Of a stretch of DNA of 64,000 nucleotides, positions 37,496 to 48,008 are shown piece after piece; position 1 is the first letter of the stretch; every line of letters starts with the position of its first letter. The stretch is from Sinohyriopsis cumingii (taxonomy: Eukaryota; Mollusca; Bivalvia; Unionida; Unionidae), in assembly GCA_028554795.2 (NCBI GenBank), contig CM068826.1:107105602-107169601 (forward strand), written 5' to 3'. The notes beneath the pieces are model-generated. The model was given only the letters and a program-made list of their open reading frames with translations, did not search any database and was not told the origin of the DNA. A program made the translations under genes and the position numbers.

Positions 37496-37629
37496 CGTTG
37501 TGCTCAGTTTGAGAGTGAAATGAATAGTGAAAGGACAAGACACACATCCTTTTATATACGCTGGTTTGCCATGACTATAAATTAGTCTATGGTGTTTAAA
37601 CTTGAGTCATTTGACGTTTTGCACTCAAG
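37496..37629. promoter_or_regulatory. Divergent promoter of PolB and zinc-knuckle genes (C)
   Basis: TATATAAAA on the minus strand near 37550-37558 and CTATAAAT on the plus strand near 37575-37582 match the two boxes in B. Confidence 0.7.
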
Positions 37630-40600
37630 ATGAAACGATCCTATTCATTCGAGAAGAAAGAAGAAGAAAGTAAGAGGCAGAAACGTGATCTATCGCCTCG
37701 TACCAGAGCTGAAGTCTTGGCACAAATTCATGCCAGTGATTTTGAAGAGGACATGAGTGAACCAGAATCTGAACCTTCTAAACCAAGTTCACCACCCTTA
37801 GTCAACCCTGAAAAGTACTATTCCATTCGAGAGACGGAAAAGCGCTCCTCTAGAAAATTTAGAACCACGGCTTACACCTACACAGTGAAGTTTAAAGATT
37901 TCAAGTCCGACGTACCATTGGAGAAAGCAGAAGGGTTTATCACCGAGATGTGGGATTCTTTGCTCACTGCACTCAAGCGAAATGTCAATCCAAAGAAGAC
38001 GATCGCTTCACACTATCCATAGATCACGACAGCTTGAAATCCCCTGTTTGGATCGAGTTTAGCAGACCCGCAGAACTAACCCCTTCCAAAGTCATGGACA
38101 AGATTCAACACGTACAACAATCTAATGACCAGTTTGACATCACCGATGGAAAAGCCACACTGAAAATGGCCCACGTCTCTCCTCCTCAAGGGACTGGATG
38201 CAAAAAGGTCTTATTGGTGGACGACCTTCGCAACACCAAAACCAGTCTCGTCCGAATTCACAATTCTCAAGACCAGATGTGCTTAGCCCGAGCCATCGTG
38301 GTGGGACGAACCTATGCCAACAAGAACGACACGACAGAATGGAAAAGAGCCTGGAAAACTATTCAACGATCCGACCGAGCCAAACAACGAAACGAAGCAG
38401 AACTACTGTTGCAACAAGCTGGCCTGTCCAAAGACACACCCTGTGGCATTCCTGAGATGCAAAAATTGCAAGATGTCCTAGCTCCATTTTACACCTTGAA
38501 AGTGCACCCTCAAGAAATGCGCGGACCTCTGTTGTTTCGAGGGAAAGACTTTAAGGACGGAAAATACATTCATGTCTATTATCACGATGACCATTTCGAT
38601 ACCATTACCACTATCACTGGATTCCTGGGATATGTTTATTATTGTGAGAAATGTGACCATGGCTATAAAAATCGAGAACAACACAAACATTGTGGATGGA
38701 AATGCTCAGGATGTCTGGCCTCTCCACCCTGTCTGAGCGAAGGACAAGAAAGAGTACATTCTCCTGCTTGTCTGCGCACGTTTGTCAGCCCTGCCTGTTA
38801 ACAACAACATCTGAAGACGCAAGGTTCACAGCAGAAATGTGCTTGTCAACTGCTGAGATTGTGCCCTACGTGTGGACAAGGCCTACGTACCAACAGTACC
38901 AAGACACATGTATGTTCAGGAAAGAAAAAATGTCACATTTGTCACCACATCGTGGACTTGGAACACGAATGCTACGTGCAAAAATACCAACCCCCACCAG
39001 AGAAAGAGGACAGTCACAAGAAGAAAGGCAATTTCATCTTTTTCGATTTCGAATGCATGCAAGAGACCGGCATTCACATTCCTAATTTCTGCGTGGCTCA
39101 TCGAGCGTGCGAGAAGTGCATTCAGGAACCTATCTTCAGTCATTGACCTCACTGCAGTAAGATTCCCGGAGGGCGTGAAAAAATCTTTCGAGGACCGAAC
39201 ACGTTAGCCGATTTTGCCCAATGGGTCTTAGACCCCATCGACAAGACGTGGAGCCAAGAGGACATCGAACGTTACGGAGATTGTCATCGTCATGCCACAG
39301 TGATGGCTCACAATTTCTCCGGATACGATGGACAGTTTCTTTTGAGATACTATACGGAACAAGGCACCGAACGTCCTAAAGTCACTTTGAACGGAGTCAA
39401 AATCATTTTCATGCAAGTGGGACAAGTGCAGTTTAAAGATTCGATGAGCTATTTGGCCATGCCTTTGAGTCGAATGCCTAAAACGTTTGGAATGACAGAA
39501 ATGGCTAAAGGGTACTTTCCACACTTTTTCAATACGGAAGCCAATCAACACGCCGTTCTACCCCATTTACCTGAGGCTCACTATTACGACCCTGACAACA
39601 TGCGTACCGAACAACGAGAAGTTTTCTACGCTTGGTACCAGGCTCACGCCTCGGACCCTTTCGACTTTCAGCAAGAAATGTTAAAGTATTGTCGTTCCGA
39701 CGTGGACATTTTACGGCGTTGCTGTGGAAAAGTTCGAGAACTGTTCATGGAACACGGAGGGGTCGATCCTTTGAAAGAAGCTTGCACCATTGCCAAAGCG
39801 TGTTCCTTAGTGTATCGACAACGATTCATGCCTGAAAACACCGTGGCTGTCATCAGTCCTCAAACGACCAACTTTGTCAAACGTCAATACTCGGTCAAAG
39901 CCCTACGTTGGTTACATTACTTGTGCGACAAGGAAGACAAGTGGATTCAGCATGCCCGCAACGGAGGGGGTGAAAAGACCATCGGAACGTATTCGGTCGA
40001 TGGTTGGGACTTAGAAAACCCCAAGATTGTGTACGAGTTTAATGGTTGCTTATTTCACGGATGTCCCGTCTGTTATCCTGACCTTGGCACTAAAAATCAG
40101 TTTTTACAACGAACCATGGAAGACTTGTACCAGGACACTTGTCAGCGACGCCTAAAGTTGGAACAGGAAGGATACCAAGTGGTGAAAATGTGGGAACACG
40201 AGTACGATCACCGTATGAAAACCGATCCCGAATTTAAACGCCTCGTGGAAAGTTACCAGTTCATGGACCCGCTGAACCCGAGGGATAGTTTGTACGGAGG
40301 AAGGACCAATGCCACCTGTTTGCTGTACCAAGCCGACGAAGAGAAAGGAGAAGAAATCAAATACTTGGACGTGTGTTCGCTGTATCCCTACATGTGCAAA
40401 TATTGTCACTTTCCTGCAGGGCACCCGCAATTGCTGACGGAACACATCGACCTGAAAAACATTCGACAATACGAAGGCTTGATCAAGTGTAAAGTTTTGC
40501 CTCCCACGGACTTGTACCATCCCGTCTTACCTCACCATTGCCAAGGCAAACTGATGTCTCCATTGTGCCGTACTTGTGCCGAAACGTGCAACCAAGACCA

Positions 40601-41696
40601 ACCTTGTCAGCACACCCATGAAGAACGTGCCTTGACGGGGACATGGGTCAGCGTAGAATTGTTCAAAGCTCTGGACATGGGATACCAACTGTTAGAAGTG
40701 TACGAAATTTGCCACTTTCCCAAGACACAACAATACCACAAGGGTGACCCCAGTCAGAAAGGCATTTTCGCAGACTACGTGGATGCCTTTTTGAAACTGA
40801 AACAAGAAGCCAGCGGCTATCCTTCCTGGTGTCACACTCCCGAAGACGAAAAGACATTCAAAGAGAAATACTATGAACAAGAAGGAATCTCTTTAGACCT
40901 CATCGAGAAAAACGAAGGCAGGCGATCGTTTGCCAAAGTGATGTTAAATTGCTTGTGGGGTAAAATGGCACAACGACCGTGTTTACCCAAGACGGAGTAT
41001 TTGACAGAACCTTCCCGCTACTTCCAGATGATTCACGACAAATCCAAATACATGAAACACGTGGACGTCGTTCGCGAGGATTTGATCTTGGTCAATTACG
41101 AAGAAGATCTGGACTTTGTACAAGACGACCCTTTTGGAAATGTCATCATTGCGGCTTACGTGACAGCTCATGCTCGCTTAAAATTGTATGAAGCTTTAGA
41201 TCTGTTAGGGGAACGTGTCCTGTACTTTGACACGGACAGTTGCATTTACATCCATCACCCGAGTCAACAGCACCATGACATCGAAGGAGACCGTTTAGGA
41301 GCCTGGACAGACGAACATCCCGACGATAAGATTCTAAGTTTCGTCAGTGGCGGTCCAAAAAATTACGGCTACGAATACCGGGACCCACAAGGAGAAGTGC
41401 ACACGACGTGTAAAGTGAAAGGATTGACTCTGAATTATCGTACCAGTCGTGTGGTCAACTTTGGGGTATTGAAAGAAGCCTTGCAATCCGGAGAGGATGA
41501 ACACTTTAAAGTGACCACCTATCAACCGAACAAGATTGTACGTTTACCCACTCACCACATCGTCAGTCGAACCTTGGAAAAAGTCTATCAAATCGTGTAC
41601 CAGAAGCGAGTGCGACTTCCCCATCATTTCACCTTACCGTATGGACACGTCGGTATTGGTCTGTATATAAAAAGGAACCCTAGGCAAGATCGATAG
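37630..41696 (+). pseudogene. DNA polymerase B (Polinton C)
   Basis: Close relative of the B polymerase over its full span. The Cys/His region, exonuclease motifs (FFDFECM, MAHNFSGYDG, YCRSDVDILRRC) and palm motifs (YLDVCSLYPY, MLNCLWGKMAQR, YFDTDSCIYI) can all be recognised. The gene is broken, about four breaks. The decay fits the view that C is the older insertion. Confidence 0.9.
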
Positions 41697-42038
41697 TTCA
41701 TTGGGACTACCAAGACCAAGCGAACAAGATGAATACTTTCAGAGAAACACAAAACAAGTTTAGAAAGGCACAATTCAAGTGATGGGCTTCTGAAGTGGAA
41801 TGCGATTGTGAGCCTTGCGACTTTTCAACCTGTGTTAGTGACAGTACCAGAAGGACCCGTCACCCAGGACAGGACTGTCGTGGACAGGCCTGAAAGACCC
41901 TTTCGGGAGGACACTTGTGTGACCTTACCCCCTATAGAACTGGTCAGAACGTTACCCAAAACATGTTGTACAGACACTTGTGTTTATTCCACGTTGATGG
42001 TTATCATGTGCCTTTTATCGTTGTACTTAAGCCTTTGA
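41697..42038 (+). pseudogene. Remnants of BIR region and small membrane protein (Polinton C)
   Basis: A short start resembling BIR protein 2 of B (around 41728) runs quickly into sequence like the small membrane protein of B (FQPVLVTVPEGPVTQD and a terminal membrane segment). The F-box-like genes and both BIR domains of B have no counterpart here. Either C lost the module or B gained it. Broken. Confidence 0.6.
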
Positions 42039-42082
42039 CTTTTATGTATTTTTTGTCTTTCGTATTCATGTTTAAAACATTC

Positions 42083-42088
42083 AATAAA
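42083..42088 (+). terminator. AATAAA before the ATPase promoter (C)
   Basis: AATAAA, with the TATATAAAC box of the next gene only about 20 bp further on, so the 3' end and the next promoter are packed together. Confidence 0.6.
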
Positions 42089-42160
42089 CGTGTTCTGAAA
42101 AAAAAGTATATAAACTCTCGTCTTGTTTGTTTTTGTGTCACAAGTGACATTCCTAACACT

Positions 42161-42916
42161 ATGGCTACCTCTGCTGTCTCTGCTCCCTCTTTCTCCACTG
42201 TCAAAGTCATCGACGAACACTTAGATCGTGACAGTTGGGAGGCTTTGTATCTTCGTCATCCCTTTAACATGCTCATTGCCGGACCTAGCGGTTCAGGCAA
42301 AACCGAATTCGTCAAACGTTTGATCGAACATAAACATCATTTGATCGATCGTCCACCTCAGCGAATCGTGTGGTGTTACAAAGAGTGGCAATCGGCGTAC
42401 AGCCTCTTGCGAGAAAGTCAAGGCGATTCCATCGTGTTTCTGGAAGGCATTCCTAAAGAAGACGACGGCATCGTCTCTGACTCCCGTCAAACCCATTTGG
42501 TCATTTTTGACGACATGTTAGGAGAAGACGAAGAAGAAATTAAACTGTGGTTCACGCGCAAAGGGCATCACCGTAACGCCAGTGTCGTTTACATCACCCA
42601 AAATTTGTTTCAACAAAGTAAAGCCCATCGCACCATCAGTCTCAATGCGCATTACGTGGTCTTGTTTAAAAGCCCTCAAGATAAATCGCAAGTGCAAGTC
42701 TTAGCCAAACAGTTAGGGACACCTTGGCTGACTCAGGCGTACGACGATGCCACTCAAACGCCACACGCCTATTTACTCGTCGATTTGAAACCTACGACCC
42801 CCGAGGATTTGCGATTTCGTACCCACTTTTTTTCACCACTGCGGCCAAGATGGAGGGCCTGTCCTGTACACGTCTCCGTCCTCGACTTAATTTCATTCCA
42901 CAAAAAAAATCTATAA
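42161..42916 (+). CDS. Genome-packaging ATPase (Polinton C)
   Basis: About 251 aa from the ATG at 42161. Walker A (GPSGSGKTEFVKRL), Walker B (THLVIFDDML) and VVYITQNLFQQ are as in B. TATA box TATATAAAC at 42109-42117. The sequence is near that of B except at the C-terminal end. The open frame spans the usual length, though small changes cannot be judged by eye. Confidence 0.85.
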   Translation: MATSAVSAPSFSTVKVIDEHLDRDSWEALYLRHPFNMLIAGPSGSGKTEFVKRLIEHKHHLIDRPPQRIVWCYKEWQSAYSLLRESQGDSIVFLEGIPKEDDGIVSDSRQTHLVIFDDMLGEDEEEIKLWFTRKGHHRNASVVYITQNLFQQSKAHRTISLNAHYVVLFKSPQDKSQVQVLAKQLGTPWLTQAYDDATQTPHAYLLVDLKPTTPEDLRFRTHFFSPLRPRWRACPVHVSVLDLISFHKKNL

Positions 42917-42958
42917 AAACCTCAGACCCTTTTCGACTGTCTCACACACATTTTGAAC

Positions 42959-43915
42959 ATGACGTCCCTTCAGTCGCATCTTCCCGTCAAATTGATTCGT
43001 GCCTTGTATGGCATCAGTCGAGAAAAAAATCCACAAACACGAGCTCGTGTCTTAGAAGCTAGTCTCAAAGAAGTCTTACGATGGTTCACGGTGACGGCAC
43101 GTCAATTACTCCAAGGGATCATTCAGATTCCTCATCAAACCAAACGCTTTTTTTATCGAAACAAAGTCGCTTTGATCCAACTGGCCGATCCCCGCATCGA
43201 CACTCAAACCAAAAAACAAATCATTTTGAAACCTGGAGGGAGCGGTACTCTAGGAGGGGTCATCATTCGCTCTCTCTTAAGATGGGATCCTAATGCCCCC
43301 AAACTTCTCCCCAAGAAAAAAGTCAAACGAAGCTCCAAGAAGAAGAAGAAAAAGACCAGGTCCCCAAGGAGAACTTCTCCAGTGGCGGGATCCTCCTCTT
43401 ACCAGACACCACCACCCCGGAAAAAGAAAAGAAGCCCTCAGAAAAAGAAACAGAGAAAAAGTCCCCAGAAAAAGAAAAGTCCACAGAAGAAAACTAGTCG
43501 CAAGAGAGGCACTTCTTCGGCCAGGACGCAACCTTACACTCGCAAACCACGACCTGCCACGGCGGTGACCGCGTCTCCGGCAGCCTCACGTTCATCCACT
43601 TCTCCGTTGATGACACCAAGAACTGAAGAGTACTTGGAGACGTTGATCACGCCAAGAACTTCTCCGTTGATGACCCCAACAAGAACTTCCCCAGTGGCAG
43701 GACCCTCCAATTTAGTGGCAGTGGCTGCTGCTCACAAAGTACCTTCTCCCAAAATCAAAGTCCAAGAAAGATCGGGCATGTTACAAAGTTTACTGGATTT
43801 GTCCAAGCAAGAACTGGCTCGATTTAGTCCGTTGCGTACCCCTGCACAACGTGTCATGCCTGTCCTCAAACTGATACGACGTAAAGACAATCAGTGGCGA
43901 CGCGTTCCAGTATAA
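42959..43915 (+). CDS. Basic core-like protein (Polinton C)
   Basis: About 318 aa from MTSLQSHLPVKLIRALYGIS, with the Lys-rich middle (SSKKKKKKTRSPRR, SPQKKK repeats) and TSPLMTP repeats. It is the relative of 25664-26620. Upstream TATAAAA at 42912 and a stop codon overlapping TATAAAAAA at 43912 show promoters sharing bases with gene ends. Role inferred: packaging or condensation of DNA. Confidence 0.65.
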   Translation: MTSLQSHLPVKLIRALYGISREKNPQTRARVLEASLKEVLRWFTVTARQLLQGIIQIPHQTKRFFYRNKVALIQLADPRIDTQTKKQIILKPGGSGTLGGVIIRSLLRWDPNAPKLLPKKKVKRSSKKKKKKTRSPRRTSPVAGSSSYQTPPPRKKKRSPQKKKQRKSPQKKKSPQKKTSRKRGTSSARTQPYTRKPRPATAVTASPAASRSSTSPLMTPRTEEYLETLITPRTSPLMTPTRTSPVAGPSNLVAVAAAHKVPSPKIKVQERSGMLQSLLDLSKQELARFSPLRTPAQRVMPVLKLIRRKDNQWRRVPV

Positions 43916-43974
43916 AAAAGGCCTGTGACCAAGTCGGGGGTATCAGTGTTTTTGGTGCTCCTGAAGACTCAAAG

Positions 43975-44361
43975 ATGTCACCCTCCAGAAAACCCCAAGG
44001 AAAGAAAAGGAAAGGACTGCCTCCTCGTTTAGTCAAACATGGGGACATGTTATCTGTCCTGTCCAAAGCTTCTCCACCCCTACGAAAAAAACTCATTCAA
44101 TCTGCCTCCAAAGAGGTCATCGATACCGTGTGCGAATGTTGTTTGAACGTCTTGAAAGGCACGATCCCTTTGTCCAAACACCAGAAACAATGCTTAGGTA
44201 AACATCGTCACGTTCTTCGCCAAATGGTTCAAAAGAAAATTCCGATTCGTCAAAAGAAGAAGATGTTGGTCCAACGTGGAGGCATTTTACCCCTCTTGTT
44301 AGGTCCCTTACTGAAAGGAGTCTTGGGAACCATGTTGGGAGGACTGGTGGGAGCAAGATAA
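43975..44361 (+). CDS. pX-like basic/hydrophobic peptide (Polinton C)
   Basis: 128 aa, MSPSRKPQGKKRKGLPPRLV through LLGPLLKGVLGTMLGGLVG. Relative of 25219-25605, with the same Cys pair and glycine-rich hydrophobic end. Looks whole. The stop lies in AGATAAAAAGG, a TATA-like box for the next gene. Confidence 0.7.
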   Translation: MSPSRKPQGKKRKGLPPRLVKHGDMLSVLSKASPPLRKKLIQSASKEVIDTVCECCLNVLKGTIPLSKHQKQCLGKHRHVLRQMVQKKIPIRQKKKMLVQRGGILPLLLGPLLKGVLGTMLGGLVGAR

Positions 44362-44410
44362 AAAGGCCCTCGGAAGTCCCAAGATCTCAGAATCGACCCC
44401 TGACAACCCC

Positions 44411-45121
44411 ATGGAAGGACGAAAACTAGCTTTAGTGCCTTACAAACGATGGATGGAATACCATCGTTGGCAAGAACAACGCACCCCGCATTTACCTCCC
44501 AATCCCAATTTAAGCGAGATGTCCCAGTTACAACACGAATTGCAGTCCTTGATGGATCGCCAAGATTTGTCCGAAACAGAAAAATCGCAAAAGTACGGTC
44601 AACTCTTGCAACGACAACTCTTTCACCAGAAAGCTTTAGACGAAACAGCTCTACCCACTCTGAAAGATTTTAAGACCTTGATGAAAAGTCCAGCACCATC
44701 ATCACTACCACCACCACCACCACCACCACCACTACTACCATCCCCAGGGGTCACCAGAGATGCTACCCCACGAAGACCTGAGGAAGAAGAGATGCGAGAA
44801 GTGTTTCAAACACCGTCAGCAGCTCCCATTTCGAGTAAGATTGCAGCATCCTTGTTGACCCCGTCCCCCACACCCCAGCGAGAAGAAATGAAAGCTTGGG
44901 TTAAAAAGATGATGTCCACTCCTCTTTCGACAGAAGTGAAAAAGAAAGAAGGGAAACCAGAAGTGAAAAAAGAAAAGAAGACCAAAGCCATTCCATTGCC
45001 ACCTCCACCACCACTACCTTCGACTTCTACTCCCGTAGCCCATCAGACACGTAAATCCGTTTCTAAACCACCCTTTCGACCCACCCAAAGTAGCATCACC
45101 GAAGAGTGGGTGACTTATTAA
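44411..45121 (+). CDS. Conserved VPYKRW Polinton protein (Polinton C)
   Basis: 236 aa. The first 95 residues are near those of B (LALVPYKRWMEYHRWQEQ). The disordered half differs, with long Pro runs (SLPPPPPPPPLLPSP) and PLPPPPPLPS. The C-terminal TEEWVTY matches LFQEWVPY of B. The conserved ends and changing middle suggest two binding ends on a flexible linker. Looks whole; function unknown. Confidence 0.65.
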   Translation: MEGRKLALVPYKRWMEYHRWQEQRTPHLPPNPNLSEMSQLQHELQSLMDRQDLSETEKSQKYGQLLQRQLFHQKALDETALPTLKDFKTLMKSPAPSSLPPPPPPPPLLPSPGVTRDATPRRPEEEEMREVFQTPSAAPISSKIAASLLTPSPTPQREEMKAWVKKMMSTPLSTEVKKKEGKPEVKKEKKTKAIPLPPPPPLPSTSTPVAHQTRKSVSKPPFRPTQSSITEEWVTY

Positions 45122-45136
45122 CACACAAACACAAAA

Positions 45137-46233
45137 ATGGAAAAAGTCTTAGCCAGCATTTACTACGATCCCTCCCATCCTGCAGGTTACGCAGGAGTTC
45201 AAAAATTGTATCGTGCTGACAAAACTCGATTGAAAAGTCTCCGTTTACCTCAAGTGCAACGATGGTTACAAGAACAAGCTACCTACACTTTACACAAACC
45301 CATTCGACGCAAGTTTTCCAGAAGTCGCACCCGAGTGGAAGGCATCGATCATCAATGGCAAGCCGATTTAGCCGATGTCTCTCATTTGGCCAGCTACAAT
45401 CGTGGCTACAAATATTTGTTTTGTGTCATCGACGTCTTTTCCAAATTTGCCTGGGTCGTGCCCTTGACTTCCAAATCCAGCAACGAGTTAGTGCGAGCCC
45501 TGCAACGAGTGTTGAAACAAAGCGGTCGTCACCCTCTTCGATGGCAAACGGACAAAGGTACCGAATTTCTGAACCAAGCTTTCCAAAAAGAATTCAAGAA
45601 ACGTGACATTCATTTTTTTACCACCGAGAATCCCGAAACCAAAGCTAGCATCGTGGGACGTTTTCAACGCACTTTGAAAGAACGCATGTGGAAATATTTT
45701 ACGCATCACCACACTCTGAAGTACATCGACATCTTACCGCACCTGGTGCAAGCGTACAACCAATCTTACCATCGAAGCATCGGACGTACCCCGCAAGAAG
45801 TGACTCCCGACAACGAAGTGCTGGTGTTTGAGCGCCTGTTTGGTACGTCCCCGACGAGGCTGTCCCCAAGAAAAGTAGAGAGTTGGCCGTAGGAGATTGG
45901 GTGCGCATTGGCAAAACCAAACGCACTTTCGACAAAGGTTACTTACCTAACTGGACGACCGAATTGTTTCGCGTCACTGGACGAGTGCATGGCCGTCATG
46001 CTGCCGTCTATAAATTGGAAGACATGAACGGAGAAGTGCTCAAAGGAACGTTTTATTTGCCCGAGTTACAACGTGTCACCAAAAAAGAAGACGACGTGTA
46101 CGACATCGAAAGCATTCTCGAACGCAGAACCCGTAAAGTGGGCAAACGACGTGTCAAAGAAGTCAAAGTACGTTGGAAAGGATATCCACCCGGTTTTGAT
46201 TCTTCGCAAGTCATCGACTATAAAAAGAAGTGA
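45137..46233 (+). pseudogene. Integrase with chromodomain (Polinton C)
   Basis: Relative of the B integrase: rve core (HQWQADLADV, WQTDKGTEFLN) and chromodomain (YDIESILERR, KVRWKGYPPGFD) are recognisable. Broken, a few breaks. Confidence 0.88.
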
Positions 46234-46238
46234 CCATC

Positions 46239-46649
46239 ATGCCCTTTCACACAGACGCAGCTACGTCGACCACTCCTTCACCCAGTTCTTCTGTGCAAGA
46301 TTTGCAAAAACAACCCTTGTGGGTGTGGTGTGGAGAACGTGTGCCTAAAACGCAAATCGTCTTTTTCTGCCAAATCTTCGTGGTGTATTGTGTCATCGGG
46401 GCAGCCATTACCAATTTGAGTTTGCAACAAGGAGACAAACAATTGTGGACCATTTTATTGAGCAGTTTCATCGGTTACCTGCTTCCTAATCCCTCCCTGA
46501 AATTCTCCTCGAACGGGAACCACGGGAACCTAGTGTCCAGTGCCAGTGTGAGTCACCACTCGAACAACAACAACAACCCCATTTTGGGCGGAGACACGCC
46601 TCTGACGTCCAGTAACCCCTCGGACAGCCACAGAACTCTGGAATTATGA
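46239..46649 (+). CDS. Two-TM membrane protein (Polinton C)
   Basis: About 136 aa from the ATG at 46239, with hydrophobic segments IVFFCQIFVVYCVIGAAI and LWTILLSSFIGYLL and a Ser/Asn-rich tail. It overlaps the next gene by ATGA, as in B. Looks whole. Confidence 0.65.
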   Translation: MPFHTDAATSTTPSPSSSVQDLQKQPLWVWCGERVPKTQIVFFCQIFVVYCVIGAAITNLSLQQGDKQLWTILLSSFIGYLLPNPSLKFSSNGNHGNLVSSASVSHHSNNNNNPILGGDTPLTSSNPSDSHRTLEL

Positions 46650-47563
46650 GTCACCAAAACCAATTTTACTTAACCTTACCCAGCGACAGTTCCATGGAGG
46701 TGTTTCCCAAGAACACGATGTGCTCTTACACGGCCAAATTACCTCAGGCCGTCCCATTAGATCACGAAGCCCATTGGGAAGTGGCTTTGGTAGAAATGAT
46801 TCACCCAACACAAATCAAAAACATCACTGAAACTGAAAACTTTTTTGAGGTCGAAATCATGAACCAACAATTACAAGACACCATGAATGACATCGGGTTT
46901 TCAGGCAACATAAGACCAGCCAACAATTCAGCCTTGAGTTTCTACACCTTGAAATTTCCGGCAGGGTTTTATTTTATTGGCCAACATTTGGTGGATACCA
47001 TTGCTTCCACGTTCGAGTTAGCCTTTGGCAAAGCCCTGAACAAAATCAAAAAAGTGTCACCCTGGAGTACCATAAAGTGGCTCGTCGCTTACTGATCAAA
47101 TTTCAGGATACCCAAACGTTGTCCCTCAGGTTCAATGGTAGTTTGTTTGAAATTTTGGGTGGACATGCAGAAATGGTCGCAAGCAATTGGAGCCCCAAGA
47201 TCAACAGTAATATGGATTTTTACAGAGCTTTTGGAAACCCGTTAGAACTGAACCAAGGACTGAATTTGATCTTTGTGTATTCCGATGTGGTGGAGTACAA
47301 CGTGGTGGGACACACCTCTGTGCCGTTACTGCGTGTCATTCCTTTCAAAGTGGATAGTGCCACGACCGCTGACGAGGAAGGTGGAAACACTTACCACGTT
47401 CACCGCGAATTGTACATCCTCACTATTTGCCTGTCAGTAAGTCTTATTTGGACACGGTCAACATTGCTATAAAAGGAGATCTGGGACAAAATATTCCATT
47501 CACCAAAGGAAAAGTCACGGTGAAACTCCATTTTCGAAAACGGTTCTCTCACGACTTGTAAGT
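46646..47563 (+). pseudogene. Minor capsid (penton-like) protein (Polinton C)
   Basis: Same family as 22045-22987 of B (FYLTLPSDSSMEVFPKNTMC start, EVALVEMIHPTQ, VVEYNVVGHTSVPLLRVIPF near the end). The central part differs clearly from B (ETENFFEVEIMNQQ versus NQNYFKVEVHDKQ), more than the neighbours do, which suggests exchange or fast change in the middle. Broken, about two breaks. Confidence 0.6.
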
Positions 47564-47564
47564 C

Positions 47565-47990
47565 ATGTATCCAGTGTACCGAGGGGTTGCTCGACAGCGA
47601 GGACACAGTTTAGGAGATATGTTAAAATCGGCCTTTCGTTCGGTGGCCCCGGTGTTGAAACCGATGGTGACACGCGGATTGCACGCCTTGAAAGATGCGG
47701 CACTGACGCAAGGCAAAGAATTTCTCCAAAATGTCATCATCGACAAACAAAACCCTAAAGAAGCTTTCATGAGGGCAGACAAAAATGTCTTGCTGCAAAC
47801 GGGCAAAGACCTTATGGGACGCCGAGAAACACCTATAAATGCCCTGCACGCTACCGAGTCAGGCATTCAGCAAGGACAAGGCAGAAAGAGACGACGAAGA
47901 AAACACCCTTTCACCAAACTTCACACGACTAAAGCTAGAAAGGCAAAGAAAAGAAGAACCGTTCGAGACTTAGACGTTTTCGATTATTGA
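47565..47990 (+). CDS. pVI-like membrane-lytic protein (Polinton C)
   Basis: 141 aa. MYPVYRGVARQRGHSLGDML, then the amphipathic helix (LKSAFRSVAPVLKPMVTRGL), and a basic tail (GRKRRRRKHPF, RKAKKRRTVRDLDVFDY). The tail resembles the C-terminal protease cofactor of adenovirus pVI in position, though not in visible sequence. Looks whole. Confidence 0.7.
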   Translation: MYPVYRGVARQRGHSLGDMLKSAFRSVAPVLKPMVTRGLHALKDAALTQGKEFLQNVIIDKQNPKEAFMRADKNVLLQTGKDLMGRRETPINALHATESGIQQGQGRKRRRRKHPFTKLHTTKARKAKKRRTVRDLDVFDY

Positions 47991-48008
47991 GAAACAGCAA
48001 CAAAAAAA

